Assembly (NCBI RefSeq): GCF_015558675.1
Contig: NZ_JADMOL010000003.1
Span: 93,210-147,373 of the forward strand
DNA from: Paenibacillus sp. 1001270B_150601_E10
GTDB lineage: Bacteria > Bacillota > Bacilli > Paenibacillales > Paenibacillaceae
Direction: 5' to 3'
Length of the DNA: 54,164 bases
Shown here: one piece after another, positions 1 to 8,557 of the stretch
Numbering within the stretch: the stretch's first letter is position 1
Layout: each line of letters begins with the position of its first letter
The notes under the pieces: generated by a model
What the model was told of the DNA's origin: nothing
The model's database searches: none
Seen by the model: only the letters and a program-made list of their open reading frames with translations
Position numbers and translations under genes: made by a program

Positions 1-2565
1 GCCACCCTGTTTCGCTAGATGATTCATGGCTCGAATTTGACGAACAGCCGCTCTTTGAGACTTTGTCCATTGCGCAGCGCCAAAATAGACGTTGCCGTTG
101 GGGTCATCCTTCGAGCGTCCTGCACGTCCCGCCATCTGGACCAGGGACGCTTCGTCGAATAGCTTGTCATCCGCATCCCAGATAAATACGTCGCTTTTTG
201 GAACGGTCACGCCCCGTTCCAAAATGGTCGTCGTGACGAGGATGCGTATCTCGCCTCTGCGAAAGGCTTGCACCTTCTCCGTCCGCTCCGCATCGGAAGC
301 GGACGTGCCCGCGATGGCCTGCTGCGGAAAGCTTCGCCGCAGCAGCGCCACCGCGCCATCTATATGGCGGATGCGCGCAACGAAGACGAACAGCTGCGCG
401 CCCCGCTCCACCGCGTGGTGCAATGCCCCCACCACGCGGGAAGGCAGCCGCCCGTTCGCAATCATGCGGGCGGCAGATGGCATCGGCAGCCGCTTCGGCA
501 CGGGCAGCGGATGCCGATGATAGCGCACAGGCACCGTAGCCTGTGCAAGTCGGCCACGCTTAGCAGCACGCGCAAGCGCTCCAGGCGGCGTGGCCGACAG
601 GAACACGAACGTGCCGCCTTCGCGGCAGGCCAGCTTGGCCGCACGTTCAAGCATCGGGTTGTTGTGGTACGGGAACGCATCAAGCTCGTCCACAACCATA
701 AGGTCAAAGGCTCTTCGGAAGCGCAGCAGCTGATGCGTCGTTGTCAGCGTAATATCACCGCTGTCCCATCGCTCCTCGCTCCCTCCGTAGAGCGTCACCA
801 CCTTTGCCTCGGGAAAAGCCTTCTTAATCCGAGGCATAAGCTCAAGGACAACATCCCTTCGCGGCGTTGCAATACACACCTTCTGCTGATGAGCAAGCAT
901 ATAAGCAGTCATCGGAAACATCATTTCCGTCTTGCCAGCTCCTGTCACCGCCCACAACAAGAATTCTCCTTGACCCTCGATGCCTACACCCTTGTTTAAT
1001 GCGGGATATATCTTAGTAGTGGTTGAAATAGGCCCTTGATTATCCTCGAAGATAGAACGGCTTGATGTCCTTCCCCTATGCGGTTCCGTTCCGGAAGCTG
1101 GCAATGCCTCCAATCTGCTTCCCCCCACTTGCCTCGCTTGCCTCTCCTGCGTCTTGCGCCGCTGCATATGTATGGGGGAAGGAATAACTGTATTCAGAGG
1201 TTCTGTAGGTACATCTAACAAAGATGGATTAACTAGATCTCCATCTCCTCTATATAACCGAGAAGCCAGGTACTGAAGGGCTGTACGACTCGCATCCCGT
1301 TGAGCTGGCGCTAAATGATACGGCTCTAGAAATGAATCAATATCCTCATCCCTCGCAGAATGCAGCCTTAAATGACCTTTGTCCTTATTCATAACGGAGC
1401 GTCCGTCCAAACTCACATGCATCCTCCTATGCTCCTTGAGTGATAACCGATCATGCATGGTCAATGTGCCACCGTCTGCTGTTTTATCTTCTTGAGATGA
1501 TGAGCATTGGATGAGCAAAGCGCAGGAGCGACTCCGCGCCAATTGCAGACAAGCCTTACAAGAGTAGCAGGAGCGAGATCCGCAGCTTTCACAAAAGGAT
1601 TCCTGCAGATCGTCCCCTTTGGCCCCGCAGCGCTGGCAGTATGGGAGTCTCTGACTGGCTCTCGCAAACCTTTCTTTATCCACCTGAATACGTATAGACA
1701 ACAGACTTCTCATCAACCTCTTCACTCGCCTCATCGTATAAGCTGCTGAATCATTCATATCAGCCCCGCCCCGAGTCGACAAAGCTTTATTCTTTTTCCT
1801 ATGCTCCTGATTGGCACTATCAACACTTGCACTTGCGTTTTTCTTTTTAAAGTCCATGATCCTAGCCGCATCTAAAAAAGGCCATGTAATTCCGCTCTGA
1901 ACGACCAGCTTGTTGCTCACGAGCCCCCACTGCAGCACGCGATAAAGCTGTTCTCGCTTCCACTCTAATCCTCGGCCACGAAGCAGCGATAGGAGCTCGC
2001 TTTCAAACAGCGACCTTCCCTCAATCATGACGCTCATTTCCTGACTTAAGCTTTCAAGCCTTAAGGCCTCAAGCTCTTTAGCTACATGATGGCCTGGGCC
2101 TTGAACATTAGGATAACGAACCTCAACATGAATATGCTGTGACAGCTTTTCTTCCCACTGGCCCACCTTTAACAATTGATTACCTACTCGATGCATTTGA
2201 AAAGGGTTATCTTTCTTCTGACCCTCAATTACACGGTGAGCGCTGATCATCCATTGACGGATAGAAGCCTCCCAATCTGGTGCCCTCCATTGATCGAATG
2301 CAAGCGGCTCCTTCTCTCGCTTGAACTGATCAAATAGCTTTTTGACGAAGAGAGCCGTGACAAGCGTTACCTTTTGCTCCATCCATATTTGGCTATATCT
2401 CCTATCAAAATGCATGGAATTGTGATTCTCCATACCTGAAGACCAATGCTTCCGATTAGTCTGATTCGCGAGCATGTCCCAATATAATTCATCCACTGCA
2501 CGATCCATAGACAGCATCATGTGCCATTCGTCCAGATCACGTACTGCATAGAGCCATACCTTCAT
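1..2565 (-). CDS. comFA: ComFA-like competence helicase, C-terminus cut off by window edge
   Basis: ATP-dependent DEAD/DEAH-like translocase that helps bring transforming DNA into the cytoplasm. The frame is open from an ATG at 2565 to the left edge (855 codons, no stop), so the C-terminus is missing. A four-cysteine-pair zinc cluster (CQRC, CESC, CYSC, KAC) sits near residue 308, Walker A (TGAGKT) near 538, the Walker B box DELDAFP near 625, and helicase motif VI (QMAGRAGR) near 807. These identify the family with high certainty. Bacillus subtilis ComFA is about 460 residues and has the zinc cluster near its N-terminus. Here about 300 residues precede it, rich in W, H, Q and charged residues and matching no domain I know. 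The Shine-Dalgarno sequence is weak (GAGTGAGAAG). An intrinsic terminator at 2598-2636 lies just upstream, so the gene probably has its own promoter. Confidence 0.93.
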   Translation of the reverse strand, partial: MKVWLYAVRDLDEWHMMLSMDRAVDELYWDMLANQTNRKHWSSGMENHNSMHFDRRYSQIWMEQKVTLVTALFVKKLFDQFKREKEPLAFDQWRAPDWEASIRQWMISAHRVIEGQKKDNPFQMHRVGNQLLKVGQWEEKLSQHIHVEVRYPNVQGPGHHVAKELEALRLESLSQEMSVMIEGRSLFESELLSLLRGRGLEWKREQLYRVLQWGLVSNKLVVQSGITWPFLDAARIMDFKKKNASASVDSANQEHRKKNKALSTRGGADMNDSAAYTMRRVKRLMRSLLSIRIQVDKERFARASQRLPYCQRCGAKGDDLQESFCESCGSRSCYSCKACLQLARSRSCALLIQCSSSQEDKTADGGTLTMHDRLSLKEHRRMHVSLDGRSVMNKDKGHLRLHSARDEDIDSFLEPYHLAPAQRDASRTALQYLASRLYRGDGDLVNPSLLDVPTEPLNTVIPSPIHMQRRKTQERQARQVGGSRLEALPASGTEPHRGRTSSRSIFEDNQGPISTTTKIYPALNKGVGIEGQGEFLLWAVTGAGKTEMMFPMTAYMLAHQQKVCIATPRRDVVLELMPRIKKAFPEAKVVTLYGGSEERWDSGDITLTTTHQLLRFRRAFDLMVVDELDAFPYHNNPMLERAAKLACREGGTFVFLSATPPGALARAAKRGRLAQATVPVRYHRHPLPVPKRLPMPSAARMIANGRLPSRVVGALHHAVERGAQLFVFVARIRHIDGAVALLRRSFPQQAIAGTSASDAERTEKVQAFRRGEIRILVTTTILERGVTVPKSDVFIWDADDKLFDEASLVQMAGRAGRSKDDPNGNVYFGAAQWTKSQRAAVRQIRAMNHLAKQGG

Positions 2566-2597
2566 CTTCTCACTCTTCTTTCCTTACGTATAAAAAC

Positions 2598-2636
2598 AAA
2601 AAAACACACCTTCAGGTTGCAGCCCGAAATGTGTGC
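2598..2636 (-). terminator. Intrinsic terminator between the small membrane protein gene and comFA
   Basis: On the minus strand an imperfect stem (ACACATTTC pairing with GAAGGTGTGT) is followed by seven T. It closes the degS-degU-unknown unit before comFA. Confidence 0.75.
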
Positions 2637-2725
2637 TTCACATGTTCTTTCTTATTTATTTGTATGTTGTCCTTGCTGTCCATTATCTTCGACGTCTGTG
2701 GCGCTGGAAGCGCCGCCAGTAACGT

Positions 2726-3169
2726 TTACAACGTGCCGCCCACCACAAAGGGTATCCGGCGCCAATCATCCCGCGATCCCAGATGCAGGACAATGAAGGA
2801 CTCCTCTGTTTTCTTTGCTTCTTCCAACTGCTGCACAGCTTGCTCTTGTTCCTTCACGCTATGGCTTTCGATCACATGACAAGTGACATCATAACCAGAT
2901 ACGATTCGCATCAAAATGGGAAGCGTCGCATCCCGTGAATGACGATCCACAATCGTAAATTGCAACCGTCTTCCCTTTAACCAGGCAAACCAACAGTAGG
3001 CGCGTACAACCCATTCCATATGCCGTTCATCATTGTGCGTAACCAGCACAACATGCATCCAAGGCGAAGGTCTATCCTTGTACAGCTTCTTCTGCAGCAG
3101 ATGCATGAGATGAACAGCCGCCACCGCCAACCCATAGCATCCCACAATCCATAATAGCGTTGTGATCAT
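2726..3169 (-). CDS. Small membrane-anchored protein of unknown function (147 aa)
   Basis: I do not recognise a named family. The longer frame starts at 3205, but an AAGGAGG Shine-Dalgarno ends 8 nt before the ATG at 3169, so that start is chosen. Residues 4-22 form one hydrophobic segment. The rest is predicted cytoplasmic and alternates strands and helices: MHVVLVTHNDE, then an amphipathic stretch, then FTIVDRHSRDAT. That layout resembles the first half of a GT-A glycosyltransferase fold (beta-strand, helix, beta-strand with an acidic residue), but it is too short to be a complete enzyme. It follows degU by about 80 nt in the same direction and is probably cotranscribed with degS-degU. The GT-A resemblance is inference only. 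Confidence 0.7.
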   Translation of the reverse strand: MITTLLWIVGCYGLAVAAVHLMHLLQKKLYKDRPSPWMHVVLVTHNDERHMEWVVRAYCWFAWLKGRRLQFTIVDRHSRDATLPILMRIVSGYDVTCHVIESHSVKEQEQAVQQLEEAKKTEESFIVLHLGSRDDWRRIPFVVGGTL

Positions 3170-3253
3170 GCGGCCCACCTCCTTATTACCAAGTGTATGC
3201 CGCAAAACCTGCTACGGTGACGGACAAGCGTCGTCAAATTTCAACTTTTTTTC

Positions 3254-3970
3254 TTACAGCGTGACCCATCCATTTTTAATCGAATTAATAACAGCTTGGG
3301 TGCGATCGTCTACTTCCATCTTCTGCAAGATGCTGCTGACATGGTTTTTCACCGTCTTCTCGCTAATAAAGAGGAATTCCCCAATCATTTTATTGCTCTT
3401 GCCCTCTGCCATTAGGCGGAGAACCTCAGCCTCGCGTCGTGTAAGCGGACTCTCTGTCGGATTCAGGCGAACACCTGGATCTTTTGCATAATGCTCGTCC
3501 ATTGTGCCACTGTCATCCAAGATCGTCATACGGCGCAGCTGAGTAATCAACTTTCCTGTTACTTTCGGGTGGATGTAGGCATAGCCGCCTACAACGGAGC
3601 GAATCGCATTAATAAGCGACTCTGCCTCCATATCTTTAAGCAGATAACCAGAGGCCCCTTTGCGAAGTGTCTCGAATACGTAGCTCTCATCATCATGAAT
3701 GGACAGAATGAGAACCTTTACATCTGGAAAGATGTCTCTCATCCGCTCTGTAGCAATAACCCCATTCTCGACCGGCATATTGATATCCATCAGGACTACA
3801 TCCGGTACATCATAGTTACAGAACTCCAATACTTGAATTCCATCGCCACATTCACCGATAACTTCCAGATCATCTTCCATATTCAATATACGCTTCAAGC
3901 CCTCGCGAAAGAGCTGATGATCGTCAGCAAGGAGCACTCTGATCTTCTTCTCCGTCTTACGATTCTCCAT
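3254..3970 (-). CDS. degU: DegU-like response regulator
   Basis: NarL/FixJ-type response regulator of the DegS-DegU two-component system, which in Bacillus controls exoenzymes, competence and motility. The receiver domain (residues 8-125) has the acidic pair D16/D17, phosphoacceptor D62 in LMDINMP, and K112 in LLKD. The LuxR-type helix-turn-helix (residues 172-235) contains LTRREAEVLRLMAEG and SEKTVKNHVSSIL. Length (238) is close to B. subtilis DegU (229). Its start overlaps the end of degS by 14 nt, implying translational coupling. Confidence 0.95.
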   Translation of the reverse strand: MENRKTEKKIRVLLADDHQLFREGLKRILNMEDDLEVIGECGDGIQVLEFCNYDVPDVVLMDINMPVENGVIATERMRDIFPDVKVLILSIHDDESYVFETLRKGASGYLLKDMEAESLINAIRSVVGGYAYIHPKVTGKLITQLRRMTILDDSGTMDEHYAKDPGVRLNPTESPLTRREAEVLRLMAEGKSNKMIGEFLFISEKTVKNHVSSILQKMEVDDRTQAVINSIKNGWVTL

Positions 3971-5135
3971 CTGTTAACACCTCTCTCCTGTCCACGTTCG
4001 TCGGAATTAGAATAACAATTTGTGTACCCTCATTCTCGGTGGAGTGGATCTCCATCTGACCTTCCAGCAAATCAACCCGCTCCCTCATGCCGAGCAAGCC
4101 AAAATGCGATTGTTCCTTCGCCTTAAGCTCCAGCGAATTCACATTAAAACCAGTTCCATTATCCTCAATAACAAGACGAATCTCATCCTGAGCGTATGTA
4201 AGTCTGCAAGCCACGTAAGTTGGACTTGCATGCTTGGCCGAATTCGTAAATGCCTCTTGAACCAGCCGGAACACCGCAGTCTCCATAGCGGACCTGAGTC
4301 TTCGTTCCATCCCCTTGATTTCTAAAGAGGTGCGAATCTTGAACTTATCCTCAAAATCCTGTACGAATTTGCGAAGCGTTGGGATCAATCCTAAATCATC
4401 AAGCGCCATTGGACGTAGATTAAAAATGGTTTTGCGGATCTCCTCCAGCCCCGTTCTAACTTGAGACTTCAGATCTGCGACTTCATGCTGCACCATTCCA
4501 TAATCCTGCTTCGTTAACATCCGCTCAATAATTTCCGTTCTTAATACTACGTTTGCTAGCGATTGCGCAGGGCCATCATGAATTTCTCTGGCAATGCGCT
4601 TACGCTCCTCTTCCTGAGCCAATATAATTTTGAGGCCAATCATCTGTCGGTTCTTTGCAGATTCCAATATGCGTGTAACCTGAGACAGATCCCCAGACAA
4701 ATATTCGAGTGCCACATTCATCTGGGATCCAATGGTCTCGGCACGTTCAATTGACAATTCAACATGCTTGAGGCGCTTCTGTAAATCATCCCGCCTAGAG
4801 CGTAAATGGCTTTCTTTTTCCCGATAGATCATCAGCTCGACTTGAATATGTGTCGCTTTCTCATAAGCCTGCTTGCTGTCCTCCTCGGAGTACTTGTTAA
4901 AGTCACGGCTTACTTCCGTCAAACGCAAACGAGCCAAACGAAACTTTCGTTCCAGCTCATCCACCTTATCAATGATCTGCTCCATCTCCTTATGAAGCTC
5001 CTGCATTTGATACTGCAAGGTAGCTGCTTCGTCACGAGCGGAGTCCAGGATTTCAAAAATTTGATATTTGCTGTCTTCCATCACTTCGATCGCGTTCTTG
5101 ATGACTCGATCAATGACAACAAGCTGATTCTCCAC
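3957..5135 (-). CDS. degS: DegS-like sensor histidine kinase
   Basis: Cytoplasmic histidine kinase that phosphorylates DegU. There is no transmembrane segment. Residues 25-165 are heptad-rich and predicted coiled coil (the DegS sensory region). The HisKA_3 box with phosphoacceptor H186 (IAREIHDGPAQSL) is followed by the HATPase domain with NSAKHA (N box) and DNGTGF (G1 box). Length (392) matches DegS. The start codon is GTG, with AAGGAG 12-13 nt upstream, slightly farther than usual. The gene begins 65 nt after the upstream phosphodiester-glycosidase gene with no terminator visible between them, so some readthrough is possible. Confidence 0.95.
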   Translation of the reverse strand: MENQLVVIDRVIKNAIEVMEDSKYQIFEILDSARDEAATLQYQMQELHKEMEQIIDKVDELERKFRLARLRLTEVSRDFNKYSEEDSKQAYEKATHIQVELMIYREKESHLRSRRDDLQKRLKHVELSIERAETIGSQMNVALEYLSGDLSQVTRILESAKNRQMIGLKIILAQEEERKRIAREIHDGPAQSLANVVLRTEIIERMLTKQDYGMVQHEVADLKSQVRTGLEEIRKTIFNLRPMALDDLGLIPTLRKFVQDFEDKFKIRTSLEIKGMERRLRSAMETAVFRLVQEAFTNSAKHASPTYVACRLTYAQDEIRLVIEDNGTGFNVNSLELKAKEQSHFGLLGMRERVDLLEGQMEIHSTENEGTQIVILIPTNVDRREVLTDGES

Positions 5136-5199
5136 GAATGGTCCGTCTCCTTGTATGTAAAGGATGTTACTATTTACTCTTATCCTTTATCATACCACA

Positions 5200-7929
5200 T
5201 CAACGGATTGTTATGGACTTCGTCTTTTGATCCCAATTTACATTTAGTCCAATTTGTTCGGAAACTAGGCGAAGAGGTACTAAAGTCCTATTAGAGCGAA
5301 TAATCGGAGATACATCAGATGCGACTCTTTTCCCATTATTCAAATATTCCTTGGAATTTACCGTCAGCTCAAGATATCGATCGCCGCGCAGCACCGTTAC
5401 TCGCTTCTGCTGACTATTCCAACTTGTCTCGCCGCCAAATGCATCAAGGATTACACGCACGGGTACATAAGTAGAGCCATTCAACACGATTGGGGCTACA
5501 TCCAAAGTCTTCTGCTTGCCGTCAATCGTTGCAGTACGGCTGTTTACCGTGAGCTTCATATTCGCCTTTGGCAAGTTTGCAGCACCGCCTGCAGGCATCG
5601 TTGCCCGAATTTGGTCAAAGGCGACTTCGCCCTTCGCAGCTCGCTCATCCTGACCATCCTTGAGATTTACGACATAAAGGCGTTTTAACGAAAGGGAACC
5701 TGTTGCGCCTAATGAAGATGTATCGATCTCAATCGTCTTCCAGCCTGTCCAATCGATATATTTGGCTACGTCGGTTACATGGGCCTTGCCGTTTGCATCG
5801 ATGAATTCCGCTCTTAGCCAGTTCAAGCTGTTGTCGCCATAAATATCAAGCTTCACGGATGTTGGAAGCCCGCCCATCGGGATCCCCTTGCCGTTGTTAA
5901 ACAATGCATAAGCAAACTTGTTCTCACTTCCGGCCGTCATATCATAAGTCAGCTTCACGACCTTGTCTTGTGCGGTCTTGCCGCCATAGCTTCCTACGAT
6001 TGAAGCTTGTCCCTTCGTGACATTCTGCGGCAGGGAAGTGAAGCCAACCGTCGTACTTGTTCCATTAAAGTCTTCTACCTTCTGTTCAGCGCTCACTGTC
6101 AGTGGAATCATCGTGCGAAGGCCATCATAGCTTGCAAAGGCATAGCCAATTGATGTTCCAGCAGGAACGGAATTCACCTTCAGCGTTCCATCCTTTACGC
6201 TTCCTTCAAAGCCTTTCAGCTCCCATTTTACCGATTCATTCGGCAATGTTCCTGTTGAGCCGTCCTTCATCTTCACTTTTACTTGAAGCTTCACACTCGT
6301 GCCTGCAGTTAGCGGAGCAGAGCTTGCATTCATGTAGATCTGATCGATCTGGCTCGCACCGATTACCTCTACATCCTTCTTCGCTGTCGCGCTTCCTGAT
6401 TTGCCAATAACTTGAGAGCTTCCGGCGCGCTTTGCGACAAAGCTTGATCCGTTCCAAGCCAGCACATCATTGGATGCGCTCCAAGTCATGTTCATATTGC
6501 CTGCGTCAATCGGGTTATAGTATTCGTCATAAGCTTTTGTTGAATATGTTGCTTGCTGTCCGATATACAGCTTGCTGCTGCCTGACAGCACCATCCCTTT
6601 GACAGCACCTTGCGGAGCTGTCGTATACACACCGAGGCCATTCACCACTTGGCGCTGTGTCGTGCCATACTCCGTATTGAACGACAATACATTGTTCGTT
6701 TCACCAAGTGGACGATGCACCATTGTTGTGGAGCCGCCTCCGTCCAGATTCACGGCCTTCCATACGCCCGCTTGGACCAAGGCCTGCTGCATCTCTTTCA
6801 GCGTCATGCCTGCACTGGAGTCGTTTTTCTCTACCGTAATAATGTAAGCGTAGCGGTTATCCTTGGAGTAGCCAACAGCTGTGCGTGCACGTGCGCTGCT
6901 GCCGCTAATGGAATTTGTATCACGTGTAAAGGCGGAGGCTTTGCCATTCTCTACGAGCAGCGTATGACCGCCGATCATCATTTGGAAGCTGTCTGGGTCT
7001 ACAAGCTGCCCTGTCGTTTGCGAGACAAGACGATAGTCTACCTGTACTGGCGCACCCACCTGCATATGCTCTCGCATATATTGAGCAGCCGTCCCATGTC
7101 CACGCAGTATGTATCCGTCCTCTGGAACTGACATTTTCAAGGATGCGTTGTCCGAGAACTGCTCAACCACGCCATTACGAATAAGGACCTCGGTTGGAGT
7201 CGTGGAGCTATTAATAGGGCGCTCCTGATTCTTCCATGCACTTGTATAAATATACATCGCATTGACGTGGCTGTACTGCTTATTCGGCTCTGTCATATAA
7301 GTGGATTGATTAATGCCGGCAAGCTCAAAGCTTGTTCCATCGCTTGAAGTCGCTTTACCTTGGAAGCGATATTCGTCAATAACCGGCTGATTGGAATTCG
7401 TCACGCCAAACGCATACATCCCCTTCAAGGCTGAAGGACTCGATACCATTGTTCCACTGGAAATCTCAGGGCCGAGGGGCGCGCCTTCTTTGTCAGTCGC
7501 AAAATAGTCGCCGTTTACAGCGGCTACCGCCCCAGTCTCCTTCGCCATGCCAGATACCGATTGGCGAGCATTCAGCTTGCCATTGGTTCCTGTCATCGTG
7601 TCCAGCTTCAGATATGGATTCTGCAGATCTGCCTGAATCATATTCAGATTGGCTTTGACCTGCTTGCCACTGCGAGTCGTTGTATATTGATACTTGAGGA
7701 GCTTCGCTCCAGAAGTAATAATCTCTTCCCCTACCTTGACTAAGCCTGTGGCTGCGCGAGTCTCAGATGCCGATAGCAGTTCTCCATCCGCATGCACGAC
7801 ATTTCCAATTCCGAAGAAAGGAGACATCAGCATTGTTCCGGTCAACAGCATCACGAGCCACTTGGACCGTCTAGCTGCAGAACGTCTTGAATCACTAGAA
7901 TTATTCATTTCCCCTGCTTCACTCCCCAT
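5200..7929 (-). CDS. Secreted phosphodiester glycosidase-family (NAGPA) protein with copper-amine-oxidase-N-like domains
   Basis: Predicted exported wall-associated protein. Numbered from 7929, an N-terminal hydrophobic segment (near residues 23-45, KWLVMLLTGTMLMSPFFGIG) follows a basic stretch RRSAARRSK. The NAGPA domain (about 85-430) has GDYFATDKEGAPLG and the signature NLDGGGSTTM. Ig-like and discoidin-like segments follow. The last ~110 residues hold two repeats typical of the copper amine oxidase N-terminal-like domain common in Paenibacillus exoproteins (PIVLNGSTYVPVR and PIIRSNRTLVPLR). NAGPA relatives remove sugar caps or act on phosphodiester-linked sugars; the substrate here is unknown. 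The start is uncertain: the frame is open to a GTG at 8067, but no start has a good ribosome-binding site. 7929 or 7908 fits a signal peptide best. Confidence 0.85.
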   Translation of the reverse strand: MGSEAGEMNNSSDSRRSAARRSKWLVMLLTGTMLMSPFFGIGNVVHADGELLSASETRAATGLVKVGEEIITSGAKLLKYQYTTTRSGKQVKANLNMIQADLQNPYLKLDTMTGTNGKLNARQSVSGMAKETGAVAAVNGDYFATDKEGAPLGPEISSGTMVSSPSALKGMYAFGVTNSNQPVIDEYRFQGKATSSDGTSFELAGINQSTYMTEPNKQYSHVNAMYIYTSAWKNQERPINSSTTPTEVLIRNGVVEQFSDNASLKMSVPEDGYILRGHGTAAQYMREHMQVGAPVQVDYRLVSQTTGQLVDPDSFQMMIGGHTLLVENGKASAFTRDTNSISGSSARARTAVGYSKDNRYAYIITVEKNDSSAGMTLKEMQQALVQAGVWKAVNLDGGGSTTMVHRPLGETNNVLSFNTEYGTTQRQVVNGLGVYTTAPQGAVKGMVLSGSSKLYIGQQATYSTKAYDEYYNPIDAGNMNMTWSASNDVLAWNGSSFVAKRAGSSQVIGKSGSATAKKDVEVIGASQIDQIYMNASSAPLTAGTSVKLQVKVKMKDGSTGTLPNESVKWELKGFEGSVKDGTLKVNSVPAGTSIGYAFASYDGLRTMIPLTVSAEQKVEDFNGTSTTVGFTSLPQNVTKGQASIVGSYGGKTAQDKVVKLTYDMTAGSENKFAYALFNNGKGIPMGGLPTSVKLDIYGDNSLNWLRAEFIDANGKAHVTDVAKYIDWTGWKTIEIDTSSLGATGSLSLKRLYVVNLKDGQDERAAKGEVAFDQIRATMPAGGAANLPKANMKLTVNSRTATIDGKQKTLDVAPIVLNGSTYVPVRVILDAFGGETSWNSQQKRVTVLRGDRYLELTVNSKEYLNNGKRVASDVSPIIRSNRTLVPLRLVSEQIGLNVNWDQKTKSITIR

Positions 7930-8557
7930 GATGTTTGCTGAATCTCTCAATTGCAGCAATGATTGGTAGAATAGAAAAGAGAACACGCCAAAAAAGAGTG
8001 CCTGTGTCCTCCGATCTAATTCACATAAGCATATGATCGCATAAACATAATCAATAGATAGAATCACTATGTTTATAGACTCGTTTTACAAGTAAAAAGT
8101 TTCGCTTTTCGGCAATACAATTCATGGAGATTCCGATTTTTGTCTAAAAAGATAGAAGTATAGTGAATGGAATGGTAAAGTTCGGAGGCTTCATGAAGAA
8201 AATGAGAAGAGATAATGGCGCTTGTTCGGATTTAATAGCATTTTCCCAATACAATCAGGCTATGAGGCATAAGTACGTATAAAAAGAGAATTTTTAGTAG
8301 AATGCAGGATATGACTAGATAGGATCAATTCATCAACTTTACCATTTATTACGGCATAAACGCAACCATTCTTTAGGGGGAACAGAAAGATTCAAACTTA
8401 TTAGCACATAGATTCAAAACAAAATGCGATGTCAGCAGCTTATATCGTCCTAACCAAATATTTAATGAAAAAAAATGAAAAAAAGCTGGCAGAAAACCAC
8501 TTGTTGAACAAGCAGCTCTACCAGCCTAATTCTACCCTTTTTCTACTTCCATACTTA
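7930..8557. other. Non-coding stretch between two secreted-protein genes
   Basis: It contains the terminator of the SLH gene (8477-8525) and a possible 29-codon plus-strand reading frame at 8193-8282 with GGAGG 4 nt before its ATG. A weak minus-strand promoter candidate (TTGCGT, 18 nt, TAAAGT) lies near 8335-8365. No conserved RNA or larger gene was recognised. Confidence 0.5.
8477..8525 (-). terminator. Intrinsic terminator after the 910-residue SLH protein gene
   Basis: Minus strand: GCTGG...CCAGC outer stem with an inner palindrome (ACTTGTTGAACAAGT) and a seven-T tract, 33 nt after the stop codon. Confidence 0.85.

Noticed and set aside
92..999. Plus-strand reading frames across comFA
   Set aside because: They are antisense to a clear helicase, have no ribosome-binding sites and low-complexity R/S/C-rich translations typical of shadows.
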